Source of the DNA: Aquilaria yunnanensis
Taxonomy: Eukaryota > Streptophyta > Magnoliopsida > Malvales > Thymelaeaceae
Assembly (NCBI GenBank): GCA_039654915.1
Contig: CM077595.1
Coordinates: forward strand, 49,073,501 to 49,137,500
DNA length: 64,000 bases
Direction: 5' to 3'
The notes beneath the pieces were generated by a model. That model was given only the letters and a program-made list of their open reading frames with translations. It was not told where the DNA came from and did no database searches. Position numbers and translations under genes: made by a program. Positions 43,889 through 54,582 of this stretch are shown here, one piece after another (position 1 is the first letter of the stretch; the number at the start of each line of letters is the position of its first letter).

Positions 43889-44421
43889 GTGTCTTTGGAC
43901 TGTACTTTTTACCCTTTGTGTTTGATGATAGAGGAATCCAAGAATCACCTCTTCTTTGAATGCTTCTTTTCTATATCTCTTTGATGTGAGCTTATGTGTA
44001 AGCTTTGTTTAAGAGATACTCCTAGATAGTGGAATCAATTTTGTTGATGGCTTAATACATTGGTGGAAAGGAAATCTGTTAAATCTAAAATTAGGAGGGC
44101 TAGCTTTGCTACTTTGGTCAACATTCTCTGGCAGGAACATAATCGAAGGCTTCATCACTGTGGCTGCCAAACTGCTTTGTAGCATATTAGTCTAATTGAA
44201 ACTTTTATTGTAGTTAGGTCTAATATTTCTATTAGTGAGGTCTTTTAGTTATGTGTATTCACTTGATTTTTCTTTAAGCATAGGTTTTAGGATTTGTTTT
44301 TCTTTATTTTTAGTCAGGCTTTACTAGTTCCATTTGTAGGCCCTTGACCTTTTTTATATGTGTGGTTGGGCTATATTGGTTGAAATGAAATATGCACTTG
44401 CCGAAGTGTTTCTTAAAAAAA
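43889..44421 (+). pseudogene. LINE fragment 3: zinc-binding tail and 3' end
   Basis: It continues the LINE from 32666. Recognisable in shifting frames are an ESHLFFECFF-like segment and WQEHNRRLHH, both typical of the C-terminal zinc-binding region after plant LINE RT. The 3' untranslated part ends in TTCTTAAAAAAAA near 44408-44421, taken as the poly-A tail. Confidence 0.8.
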
Positions 44422-44809
44422 ATCAAACTCATTAATAAGTTCCTTATTTCTATATGAGTTTAACAAAAAATTATTTTTTAAAGACTCAAAATATTTACTT
44501 TAAGATATCTTTTGTTCTTTGAAACTTTTAATCATATTTTAAAAATTTCAAAAAAGTATTTTTAATTTTTATTTTTACAAAAAAAACATATATATTTTAG
44601 CTTTTTTTCTAAATTTGAAAACATAAAAAATTATATAAAAACTACTCACATAAAAATTAAAAATTTATAAGAAATTTTTACTTCTAAAAAAATATTTTTC
44701 AAGTTAGACAGGGAAGGATCATTTTCGGTTCTAAATCTTTCACAACTTTTATATTTAAATTCTAAAATATTTTAAGTTTCTATTTGAATCATAAAACTTG
44801 TAAAATGTG
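44422..44809. other. AT-rich spacer, nothing recognised
   Basis: 388 bp with long A and T runs. No ORF, terminal repeat or known element was recognised. It may be pre-existing DNA into which the LINE and element F inserted. Confidence 0.5.
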
Positions 44810-45530
44810 TGATAGTCGAAGGGCTATCACCCATAAGACCTTCAGACAAGTGAGCCCGAGACCACACTCGAAAGACCTTATGACCAACCTTGGAAAAGGG
44901 ATCAACACCACCCTCAATAATTAACAGAGCCAACTTCGAAAATGCTGAGCCACCACTTTCGGGTGATAACTTAACCCACCTTGGAAAGAGAAGTCTACCA
45001 GCCTCAGTAAGGAAGATGTCTCTCGAATAGATTTGTACCTTCAAAAGAATCCCCCGATCGCCTTTGAGACTGAAGACCACCTCTGAAGGGGTTTACGAGC
45101 TCTTGAAGTGTCCTAAGGGAAGACAAATACACAGTTTTTGGGGACCACTGACAGGAACCTTGCACACACCCATACCCTCTAAGCATAACCACCTATAGAC
45201 TGGACATACTTCTCCATGAGGTACTGACCGAACGTCCGACAAATCCAACTGACCATGTGTCCTAATCTACTCAACTCGGGTATAACGACTTTCTCCTCTA
45301 AGCCTCCTATAAAGGCCCAGGAGGCTCCTAGGTAATACAGATGAGAAACATTTTTTCTTCTTACCACTTTCTATAATCTCTTATATACTGACTTGGGGGT
45401 TAGAGGTCACTCCCTAGAAAACACTTCAAGGAACCCCTAACACACATTCTTTAACTGTTGCAAACATCATTCAAGAAAAGCATCTTTGCAGGCCAAGCAT
45501 GTCCTACATCGAAGATGTTCTAGAGCATCA
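44810..45530 (+). repeat. Element F 5' LTR (721 bp)
   Basis: It starts TGATAGTCGAAGGGCTATCA, with a terminal stem like that of A-C (one G-T pair), and ends TAGAGCATCA. A TATAAAGG box lies near 45308. A conserved ATG at 45499 is 32 nt before the end. Confidence 0.83.
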
Positions 45531-46101
45531 TATGGTGCCATCTATGAACCATTCTAAGGTCACTGTCATAGAGACTCGGCATTCCAAGGACAAAGGAGTT
45601 CCCAAGTCCCAGTCCACACCAGAGCCTCTAGCAACAAACAATCAAGCATCCTTAAAGCCTTCCCTACCTGACCGAAAATGTCCTCTAATGGTCACAATGG
45701 GTTTTTTGTGTAATTTCCAACATTTCATTGTGATCGAAATGACACAGTAGCTCGACTAAAGGTGGTCACAAGCACGTTCGCATGCAAGGACCCCTTTCCC
45801 AGAGGGTCACTTGGTGAGGGGCCATTGGTCATCTCACTAGAGCTCACCCAATAGAAACCCCCACAATGAGTCTTCAAAGGAGTACCCACCATCTCATGAA
45901 CAACACACGATGAGATCGAGATGAAAGGAACCAAGGACTTCATGGCGACAAAGTCCTTCTCCCTGTGAGAAGTCCCCATCTCCTCATCGCTGAAGTTACT
46001 CACCCAGGAGAAGACACCACTCCCCCCTGCCACATCATTCCTGACAATGAAGAGAAGATAGGACTACTATCTTCATCGAGAAGACCTTAGAAAGGTCAAA
46101 C
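45499..46101 (+). pseudogene. gag: Element F gag N-terminus, starting in the LTR
   Basis: An open frame runs from ATG 45499 in the LTR, through the degenerate PBS (TGGTGCCATCTATGAACC at 45533), to the TAG at 45748-45750. It contains VIETRHSKDKG and MGFLCNFQHF, which align with VVETRRSKDKG and MSFLRDFQRS of B/C. Beyond the stop, degenerate gag runs to 46101. F is old and independent of B and C, so it is useful support for the LTR start of gag. Confidence 0.75.
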
Positions 46102-47511
46102 TGTTAGTGATGTGCCCAAAAGCCAATCATAAGATGCTTGTATTTTTGCACTTTGAGTCATGATATTTTATTAAGGTATTAATCCAGTAATTATGTTTGT
46201 TGTTCTGTTTCTGCGTAACGTAATAAACATAACTATAACCCTAGAATAATGATATTCTTAAATGTCCCTGGTCTAGTATTATCATGGAACAAGTTAGAAT
46301 AATACATAACGACTAGCATAGGTGGAGACTAATATAAGATATATAGTCTACATATGGGTACAAGTTGGAGAACTTGTGTACTAGACCGACCCACCATGAG
46401 ATTGCTACATGGATCATTATATAAGTGTCATAAGTGATTCTAATAGTGATCATGTATATGCAGTCCTTTTACCTAAGGTCATCAACGTTCCCTACATGTG
46501 AGTCACATACTTTGACACTTCCCTTTGTTGCTCATAACTAAGTGAACTTGAAGAAGGTCATTGGGTACATCACATATCGTGCGGAAGGTTTTGTATGATC
46601 AAGATGGGATTTGTCCCTGCTATGTAACAGGAGTGATATCTTCAAGCCCCTTGATAAAGTGAGACTAAGAAATAGATGGGCATGGTTGGATGAGTTAATA
46701 TACGATATCAATGTTATCAGTTTAACTTAGTCTACTCGGTAATCAAGAAACCAAAGATTGGGCTATACGAGACTGACGCATTCCATGTTTCATGCTTAGT
46801 CTTGATATCTTGGACAAAGGGATAATGACATATACAAGTAATAATCATAAAGGTTTAGTCGAATCACCTACCATCTTGTCACTTGGGTAGCAATAATGTG
46901 TTGCCAAACACCACTCATTGCTTATGATCATAAATGTGATTTATGATCATTGCCAATGTAGTAAGACCCTATTGGGTTGCACACATAAAGCCTATTTAGA
47001 TTATTTGAGTGCATGGGCTAATTTATTTGGGTTATGGTTTCATGATAATTTCATAGTAATAATTGGCCCAAAGGTTGAGCCATTATTAAGCCCAGAATTA
47101 AACCTAATTGGATTAGGGATTTGAAACCCATTAGGCCTGAAATTTGAGTCTCACTATAAATACAACATATAGTGATAAATTCACAGCTCTTGCCCTAGCC
47201 TCCCAAAAGTTCTAGCCACACTCTTCTCTTGCCATTCCTTGGAGGACGCAAGCTAGCACTACGTGTGTAAGAAAAACACATCTGCCGAAATGTGGTGGAA
47301 GTGTGGTGATCCTGAGAAGCTCATGTGGATACCCTAGAAAGCTTGAACACATCAACTATTCAGGTTTTATGATTCAACTCTACAGTTGGGTGAAAGATCT
47401 TAACCGAATTAGGTATAAAAATTTTGAACACCTAGTTTACCCCATTTCACTCTGATCCTGGAGGGTTTTGGTTATATTCTGCTATGCTTGTTTGGCTCCT
47501 AAAACCCTACA
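46102..47511 (+). mobile_element. Solo LTR S2 (TSD CAAAC)
   Basis: 1410 bp, TGTTAGTGATGTGCCC to AAACCCTACA. Target duplication CAAAC at 46097-46101 and 47512-47516. Collinear with S1 and S3; a TATAAATA box near 47155 gives a plus orientation. It splits element F gag. Confidence 0.92.
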
Positions 47512-47577
47512 CAAACAAGGTGGAGAAACAAGTCTCCTGAAAAACCTGTTTGGTCGAGGTTATTTGAGACCTTTACA

Positions 47578-49773
47578 TGTCATACCTATAACTTGTATGA
47601 GCCACGGACTATGACTTTTGTGTGAGTATGATACATCAAAGATGTGAATAGACAATGCAAGTTGTGAAACATTAAGATATAAGAAACTCACCAGATACCT
47701 TAAGGGCATATCAGGGGGAAAATGAGAAAGAAAAAATGCTCGATTCCTAAACCAAAAGTGATTAAAGTATGGCTATGAAGGGTCTTGAGAAAAGGACTCA
47801 TGGTTTGGAAGAACTTGGAAGCATTAAGGAGAAAAAATTTAAGGAGGTCCACAAGGGGGAATCTGAGCACACCCTTGTGTGTCTTTATGTGAACTTGAGG
47901 GCTCTAAACCGTAAAACCCTAAGGGAAATTGTGTAAACTTAATGCCTAATGACATGATACAAGTGAGGGCAGCTACAAAAGCCCAAGAAATGTGAAGAAC
48001 ACATAACAAAGAGCAAGAACACCCTAGAGTGCAATAGAGGACTTTTAAGTGCACCTTTGTGTGCAACCATGTGCTGATGAAGGCTCTAAAGCCTAATGTC
48101 ATGAAAGGAATTACATGAGACTGATACTTATAATTTAAATGAGAGTAAGGGCTACAATGTTGGCTAATAGAAGGTGGAAAACACAAAGAACCTATGGAAA
48201 CACCTTAGAGAACACAAAAGTGCCCTTAGACGAACTTTAAGTGTGTCTATTTTCAATGCAATGTTTGAGGGCCTAATTGGCCAAATTAATTGACGAAATG
48301 TGTGCTCAATATGTTCCAATTGAATATTAAAGTAAGAAAAAAATGATGATTTAAAGGAATTGAGCTGCTTGGAGAATGATTTGACCAAAACTTAGTCAAG
48401 AGTCTATGGCGGCTTGGTCATTTGGCCACCGTTTGCTCTGTAGTCATCAAAGGTAGCTTCATTATATCTTCTTATCTATTTCCTAGCTATCTCATTTATA
48501 GCCTACAAATATAGCAAACATACACCAAACACTTGTTAGACACCAGAACATAAACAAAATAAAAGACAAAGCAAGTTAGCCAAAACTAAGACTCAATATG
48601 GCATATCAACTATGGCATTCCTCATGAGCTACTATCTTCTTCATTTCCTACTATTTTCTTACCCTCTCCTACATGGCCAAACCTCTACCAAGCACCTTAG
48701 AGCTACCAAAAAGAAAGGAGGCAAAGAAGGACAAAAATAAGGCAAATTCGAAGCATGGTGGTGCAAGACTAGTTCATGGTAGTGTCTACATTTGATGCTT
48801 ATGTTCAATGATGTGTGATCAAGCTTCCTTACTACCATTTCAACCATGGGTAAGACCCATATGAAGCTTCTTCTCCTATATTTTGAATGGGAAAATATGC
48901 CCTTGGTGATGGATTAAGCCAAAGGGACCTAGAGGATATGTAACCATCTATGTGTGCATAAAGCACTATGGTAACCTAGCTAGTTTGCTTTCAGCAAGCA
49001 TAGGGTTTTTGTTCAAGTTAGGCCACGCTTGATCAATCACTTGGAGCTCTATATTAATTGAACCCAATCAAAGTGATCACATGAAGAAACTAAAGAAAAA
49101 TCATGCTTGCTATGTTAAGGAAACCATGTGTATGTGGTCTATGTGTTTGTGTGCTTCTCTATTTGTATGCATGTGCTACCCCCTATTTTGTATATATATG
49201 TTTTATGTATTATTCTGTATATGTTGTTTTTGGTGTCTTCCTTGTTTTCGGATGTAGGTTATTAAGCAAAAGTGGAGGTTTATATGTATAAGAATGTTTT
49301 AAACATTGTGAAGGCACTAGGTACTGTATTGGGTCTTTACTGAGTACCTACGTACTCACACCCTCTTTTGCCCTTTTCAAGCAAAGAAGTTGAAGAGTGA
49401 AGGGGTAGAAAACCTCTAGGAGAGGTCTATGTGCAAAGAGGTATACTATGGAATTTATGGCTTATGAAAAGGAAGCATGGAAAAGTTCATAAAACTGAAC
49501 TAATGATTGTGTTCTGTTGTTGTATTTGTAGGCCTTGATGGCTACTATAGGAGTTACTATGTTTCGCTCTATCCTAGCATGGGCTAGGGCTAGGAGAGTA
49601 ATAGGTGAGTTATGGCCTAAGTGTTAGCTCAAAGTAGAGGTCAAAGTGATTGTAGGCTCAGAGAGAGGTTAAGCCTGGTTTGTACCAAGCATGACACTTA
49701 CTGAACCAAACTTTTCTGTACATAACCAAACCTCTTAATAAGGTTTAGGGTGGGGGTGAATTGGGCCTTGATA
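47578..49773 (+). repeat. Element E 5' LTR (about 2.2 kb)
   Basis: It begins TGTCATACCTATAACTTG and is collinear with 59830-59859 plus 61281-63003. The right end is inferred from the PBS; the terminal CA appears to have become TA. It contains a TACTGAGTACCT..CTCACACCC block near 49340 seen in related LTRs. No coding sequence. Confidence 0.78.
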
Positions 49774-49777
49774 GAGT

Positions 49778-49789
49778 TGGTATTAAAGC
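49778..49789 (+). other. Primer binding site of element E (tRNA-Met type, degenerate)
   Basis: TGGTATTAAAGC against the tRNA-iMet complement TGGTATCAGAGC, two mismatches, five bases after the inferred LTR end. Confidence 0.7.
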
Positions 49790-50460
49790 TTATGGGTTGG
49801 GTTTATTTAGGATTTGAAAGGTCTATTAGGCAAGTTCCCACTATGATACACAACCATTGTTATGTTTCCAAGACTAAACGACTAGAGGTAGAAACAAAGG
49901 AATGAGAAACCAAATGACTATTAGGGCTGATCAATTATTGGATCAATAGCCTGAAAATAAGGAGATAGCTAAAAGTAGGATAGGACCTCTTGATAAGGCC
50001 ACAAGCCTAAACCCAGTGTACAAAATCACCACAGAATAGAACATATGATGGAAATGATGCAGGCTACAACTACTTAGCTTGTAGTAGGGATGCAAGGTTT
50101 TACTAGGGGCTAGCCCCAAGCACCTATAGGCGATACTACTGATGAAGAACAAAAAGTAGAAGAAAGAAAAGGAAGAAGGACAGGCAATGAACCAATAAAA
50201 GAAAAGCTAGAAAGTAGGCTTGTAGAAGAATAGCCCAAGCCTGATGATGACAAAAGACATTTAAGAGTTAGAAGACTGAGGTTAGAAATCAAAATAAGTG
50301 AAGAAACTAGAGAAGGAGAGCAATTAGGCACTAATGCTGGAAGAATTGAGCTAGTCTTAGAAAGCTCAAAGGAGCTGGCTTCTCAAAGAAAGACCAGGAC
50401 TCTTAAAAGAAGGGAAAAAAGATCAAAAAATGAAGGCTTAAGGAAAGGACAATTGGAAGG
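49790..50460 (+). other. Element E leader and decayed gag N-terminus
   Basis: No long open frame. From about 50130 the plus strand is Lys/Glu-rich in broken frames, as expected of a chromovirus gag N-terminus. Nothing else was recognised. Confidence 0.5.
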
Positions 50461-51240
50461 CTTTTTGGCACTTAAACCTTCAGTGTTTAAAGGCAGTGGC
50501 GATCTAGAAGAGGCTGAATTCTAGATTTACCAAATAAAAAAGGTATTTGAAAGGATGGAAGTCACATCCACTCAAAAGGTGTTGCTAGCTACCATTAATC
50601 TGGAAGGTAGTATAGAGCTTTGGTGGAGGACAGTACAAAGGGCATATATGAGTAAGAATGAGAGGAAACCCAAAAGGAAAAAAGAACCTATGAAGTGGGC
50701 TAAGTTCGTCCAGTTCTTCCAACAACTGTATGTTAGTGACGCTCTCAAAGATCAAAAACAAGTATAGTTTGACTTGCTAGAGCAATAGAATATGTCGGTC
50801 AAAGAATATGAGCACAGGTTTAGAAGTCTCATCCGGTATGCTCAACAATATGATGGACAAAAGGAGTTGAACACTAAGAGATTCATCAATGGGACTAAGG
50901 CCTGAATTAAGACAGATATTGAGGGCTATTGGCTTCAAAACTTATTGTGAAGCTGTTCAAAAGGCTTTGACATTGGAGTAAGAATTTCAGCATCCTATGG
51001 CTGGAAACATTAAAGAGGCTCCTATGGGACATCAAAGTGAAAGAAAAGAGGCAGAGACAAGCTAGGAAAGACTGATGTGTGCAAGGAATAAAAGAAGCCC
51101 AAAGGTTTGGACCTCAATGCCAAACCTGTGGAAAGTATCATGGTTTTAAACCATGTTACAGACTCTTTAAAAGATGCTTGAAGTGTCATTCTTAGGAGCA
51201 TTAGTTAAAGATTGCCCAGTTAAAAAGGAAGAAAGAAAAG
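50461..51240 (+). pseudogene. gag: Element E gag
   Basis: The Retrotrans_gag fold is recognisable: a VFERMEVTSTQKVLLATINL segment, then a WW pair (ELWWRTV), KWAKFVQFFQQLY, and NMSVKEYEHRFRSLIRYA. A zinc knuckle of the C-x2-C-x4-H-x4-C type follows near 51118-51155 (CQTCGKYHGFKPC). TAG stops occur at about 50524 and 50765, and again later. Confidence 0.85.
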
Positions 51241-51465
51241 TGCTAGGCAAATTTGAGGCTCTTTGGCCAATAAACCAACAAAGCAAAGGCAAAGGGATCG
51301 CCTTACCTCACCTCCTAGACAGACACAAAAAGGGGCAGGTCAATCCACCCTAGCTAAAGCCTAACCACCAACTAGGAGGGTGTATCAAATTGAAGGATCA
51401 AAAAGAAAAGGAGAGACTAACCTTGGAGAATAGGCTATCAGTTATGGCAAGCTGAGGAAGGAAGC

Positions 51466-52365
51466 ATTAAAAGGTAACCTTTACCTTTTTGATAAGCTCA
51501 TTTTAGTGCTTTATGATACTGATGCTTCCATATCTATTACTTCAGCTAACTTGGTAAGATGACAAAATCTAGGGGTTACAACACTACCTTAAATGTATAT
51601 GATTAGAACAACTAGAAATGAAATAATGTTTTCACATCACATAGTTAAAGACTGTGTGATTAGGCCAAATGAGCTGGAACTAAGGGCTAATTTGATCATT
51701 CTGGAAACAACTGGTTATGACATGATATTGGGCATGAATTGGTTGGTTCAAAATAATGTTATAATAAGTTGCGAAGACAGAAAGTTGATATTGCCAAGAT
51801 AAATAGAACATTTTCTGGAAGATTCAATAAAATGTGATATTGGGCAAGTAAACGTAATGGATTGCATACGTATACTTTTTGAAGAAGAATATATGGGCTT
51901 GAATGATAAAGAATCTAAAACTGAGTTGGACAAGATCCTTATTGATATAAAATTTTCAAAAGTATTTCCTCCTGAACTACCAGGTTTGCCACCCCTAAAG
52001 GGGACAGAGTTTGAGATAAAGTTAACTTTTGGAGCAACTCCTGTATCTGCTGCACCCAATAAGATGGCAAATCTTGAAATGAATGAACTAAAAAAGTAGC
52101 TGGATGAACTCCTAAAAAAAGGATTCATTAGGCCAAGTGTGTCTCCTTAGGGACCACCGGTGTTGTTTGTGAAAAAGAAAGATAGGACACTTAGGTTATG
52201 CATTGACTACAAAAAACTCAATGCTATAACTATAAAGAATAAGTACCCTCTCCCAGAATTGAACACCTATTTGTTCAACTTAAGGGAGCCACAGTGTTCC
52301 CAAAAATTGATCTCTGATCAGGGTACTTCCAATTAAGAGTTAGGGAAATATATATTCCCAAGACT
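51466..52365 (+). pseudogene. pol: Element E protease and RT N-terminal half
   Basis: The protease active site reads LYDTDASISI, with the usual S-G after the first Asp changed to T-D. It is followed by YDMILGMNWL. RT fingers: [20 protein letters not shown] near 52170, and [11 protein letters not shown] stop occurs in VSP*GPPV near 52149. The reading breaks at 52365 after IPKT, where H is inserted, and resumes with [10 protein letters not shown] at 57350. Confidence 0.87.
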
Positions 52366-52616
52366 TGTTACCACCTTCACAAAATGGGAAAATTATAGCA
52401 TAAGGACCTAAACTTGTATGCTTTAATTTTCACCATAGTGTATGAATTGTGAGGTGTAATGTATTCAATTACACTCCCCTAAGTGGCACAAACAATGATA
52501 ATTTGGTCCTTAAGAAACCATTGGCATATTGCCTAATTTTCAAGTAACCTATGGACAAAATTGGAAGGTTACAAAAGTTGGGTACTCAATTGCACAAATT
52601 TCCAAAGATGGTTATG

Positions 52617-52741
52617 GAAAGGACATGAATGGAATTGTGAAGAAAGGACATGGATGGAATTATGAAGAAAAGACATGGATGGACTTGTGAGGAAAGGACA
52701 TAGATGGAATTATGAAGAAAGGACATGGATGGAATTAAGGA
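52617..52741 (+). repeat. 25-bp minisatellite in H
   Basis: Five units of the type GAAAGGACATGGATGGAATT-ATGAA, with few substitutions and no indels until the last. Confidence 0.92.
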
Positions 52742-54480
52742 TATTGTTGGGGACCAAAGTGCTCAAAGGAGGCAAAGTTAGTCATTTAATGCTTAAGGAC
52801 ACTTAAGGGCTTAAGTGTCCCAAACTTTTCTAAAGGTGAAAATTACCCTTGAACAAGGTTACAATAGGTCAAAAAAATGTCATTTTTCCATCCCAAATGG
52901 CTGGTAAAAACTTTGTCTAAGCGTGGCCTAAAGTTTGAAAAATTTGCAAACATGCCATTACTAAAGACCAAGAAAAAAATAAAGCTAGAAAAAAAAATCA
53001 TTTTCTCCCCATTTTCTTCCAAAAATTCAACCTCCACCTGCTAGGGTTCTTCCTTGAACTCATCCACATCCCTCTATAGCCACCTTACTGCAAACAATCA
53101 AGAGAAGGCAAGAGAAAACAACCAAAGGATCAAGGAAGACCATAAACCCTAGTTTTCGGGTTTATCTAAGGTTTATTGGATTTCCAGCAAAACGTAAGGA
53201 GTTCTCTTGCTCTCATGGGATGTTTACTATATTTCCAAGCATCCATGGAGCTAGGGCTAAGCATGGAAGAGAGCCATGAGCTTAATGAACCAAGCTTAAG
53301 GAGGGGAGTGCATATAGTGAAGGTTTTGTGTCCTAGTGTGAAGTGCACAGTGATGGCAGCGAATTTAAGGGTTTCTAGAGCCCAAGTGTTATGGCTCTCC
53401 TAGTGGGAAGCATACCTGATGAAGGTAAAGTGTTCTAAATTAAGTTTGAAACCTTAGTTCGAGTTTACATAGCAAGAATAGCAAAATTTTAGCAAAGTTC
53501 ACTAAGTTCCAAAGAGGTTAAGGCACTAAATAAGGTTTAGGGGAAAAATGGTAATTTTGCATCCTAAATAGCTAGGCTAGGTTCCAAGTGGTTAAAATGA
53601 GTTTTTATGACTTAACTTTTAACTTTAACCCAAACTTTAAGAAATAAACAAGGATTAATCAAGAATAGCTAAGGTTACCAAAAAATGGAGACTTAATTGT
53701 AACAAGTCTAATACTTTGGTGGCTTTGGTGTTAAGCAAGGGTTATTAGAGGGTAAAGTCAGGGGAGGCAGCCATATTTTGACTTCATCATCTCCAACCTC
53801 ATTTCTCTACCCTTGAGCTTGGAATCAAGATTTATTGGTGAAAGGATAAGCATCATAAGTATATAGGCCATCGAGAGCTCATTTCAAGTATTAAACCATG
53901 GTTTTGGAGCTTGGAAGCATGTTTTCTCCCATCCCTTGTTTTTAGTACGAGCTAGCCAATGTGTTCTTAATTGAATTCATATTTATTAGTTGGTTAGGAG
54001 CTTGGGTTTTGGTTAGGAAGCAAGAATTTGATGTTTTGTGCCTATATTTTGTTTGGAACTTAGGTGGTGCTTTGTTGAACTTAGTGGATTGGAAGAGTGC
54101 TTGATTCTTACTTATTACTTAGAGTTGAGGTAAGGGAGTTATGCTTTTGAGTTCAATTAATGCTATTGGAATGAGGTTGCTTGAAGAATTTGAGTAATTC
54201 TAACAATAGCATTAGTTAGAGGACAAGGTTGAATCATGGTGGACTATGAGGTTTGTGATGATTGGAATGATGTTATAAGGCATTATAGATTGGGTTGTGA
54301 TAGTTGGTTGTGATATATGCAACATGTTTTACATGTATGTAAAGTTTGGAGGTTAAACAAGCATTTTGACATGTTTGATAAGTGTATAAAGTTCATAGCA
54401 GCAAAATCTGTGAAAATTCTACAGATTCGCAAATTGGTGACACATCGCCAGATTCATGCCATTGCCCACAACGCGTTGCC

Positions 54481-54582
54481 AATACAAGAAAGAATTGGCA
54501 GAACGTCACCAACTATGGCTACACGTCACAAATACAGGAGAAAGTTGGCAGAACGTTACCAACTGTGGCGACACATCGCCAC
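54481..54582 (+). repeat. 50-bp tandem pair in H, rich in TGGC/GCCA
   Basis: Units at 54481 and 54531 share AATACA(A/G)GA, GTTGGCAGAACGT and ACCAACT(A/G)TGGC. The neighbourhood (54425-54600) is rich in short inverted TGGCGA/TCGCCA motifs. Confidence 0.75.

Larger units (their letters stand above)
44810..47577 (+). mobile_element. Element F: old Tat element, 5' part only, interrupted by S2
   Basis: The LTR (44810-45530), PBS and gag N-terminus are recognisable. Solo LTR S2 splits gag at 46102-47511; afterwards a KVEKQVS-like segment resumes at 47517, matching the VEKQVTRKPVWDR region of C. Element E then cuts F at 47578. The remainder is not in the window. F is AT-shifted and old compared with B and C. 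Confidence 0.85.

Noticed and set aside
49103..49291. Cys/Val-rich short frame, repeated at 62784-62984
   Set aside because: Both lie at the same place in the two E LTRs; conservation reflects LTR identity, and the frames differ in length. No evidence for a small protein.
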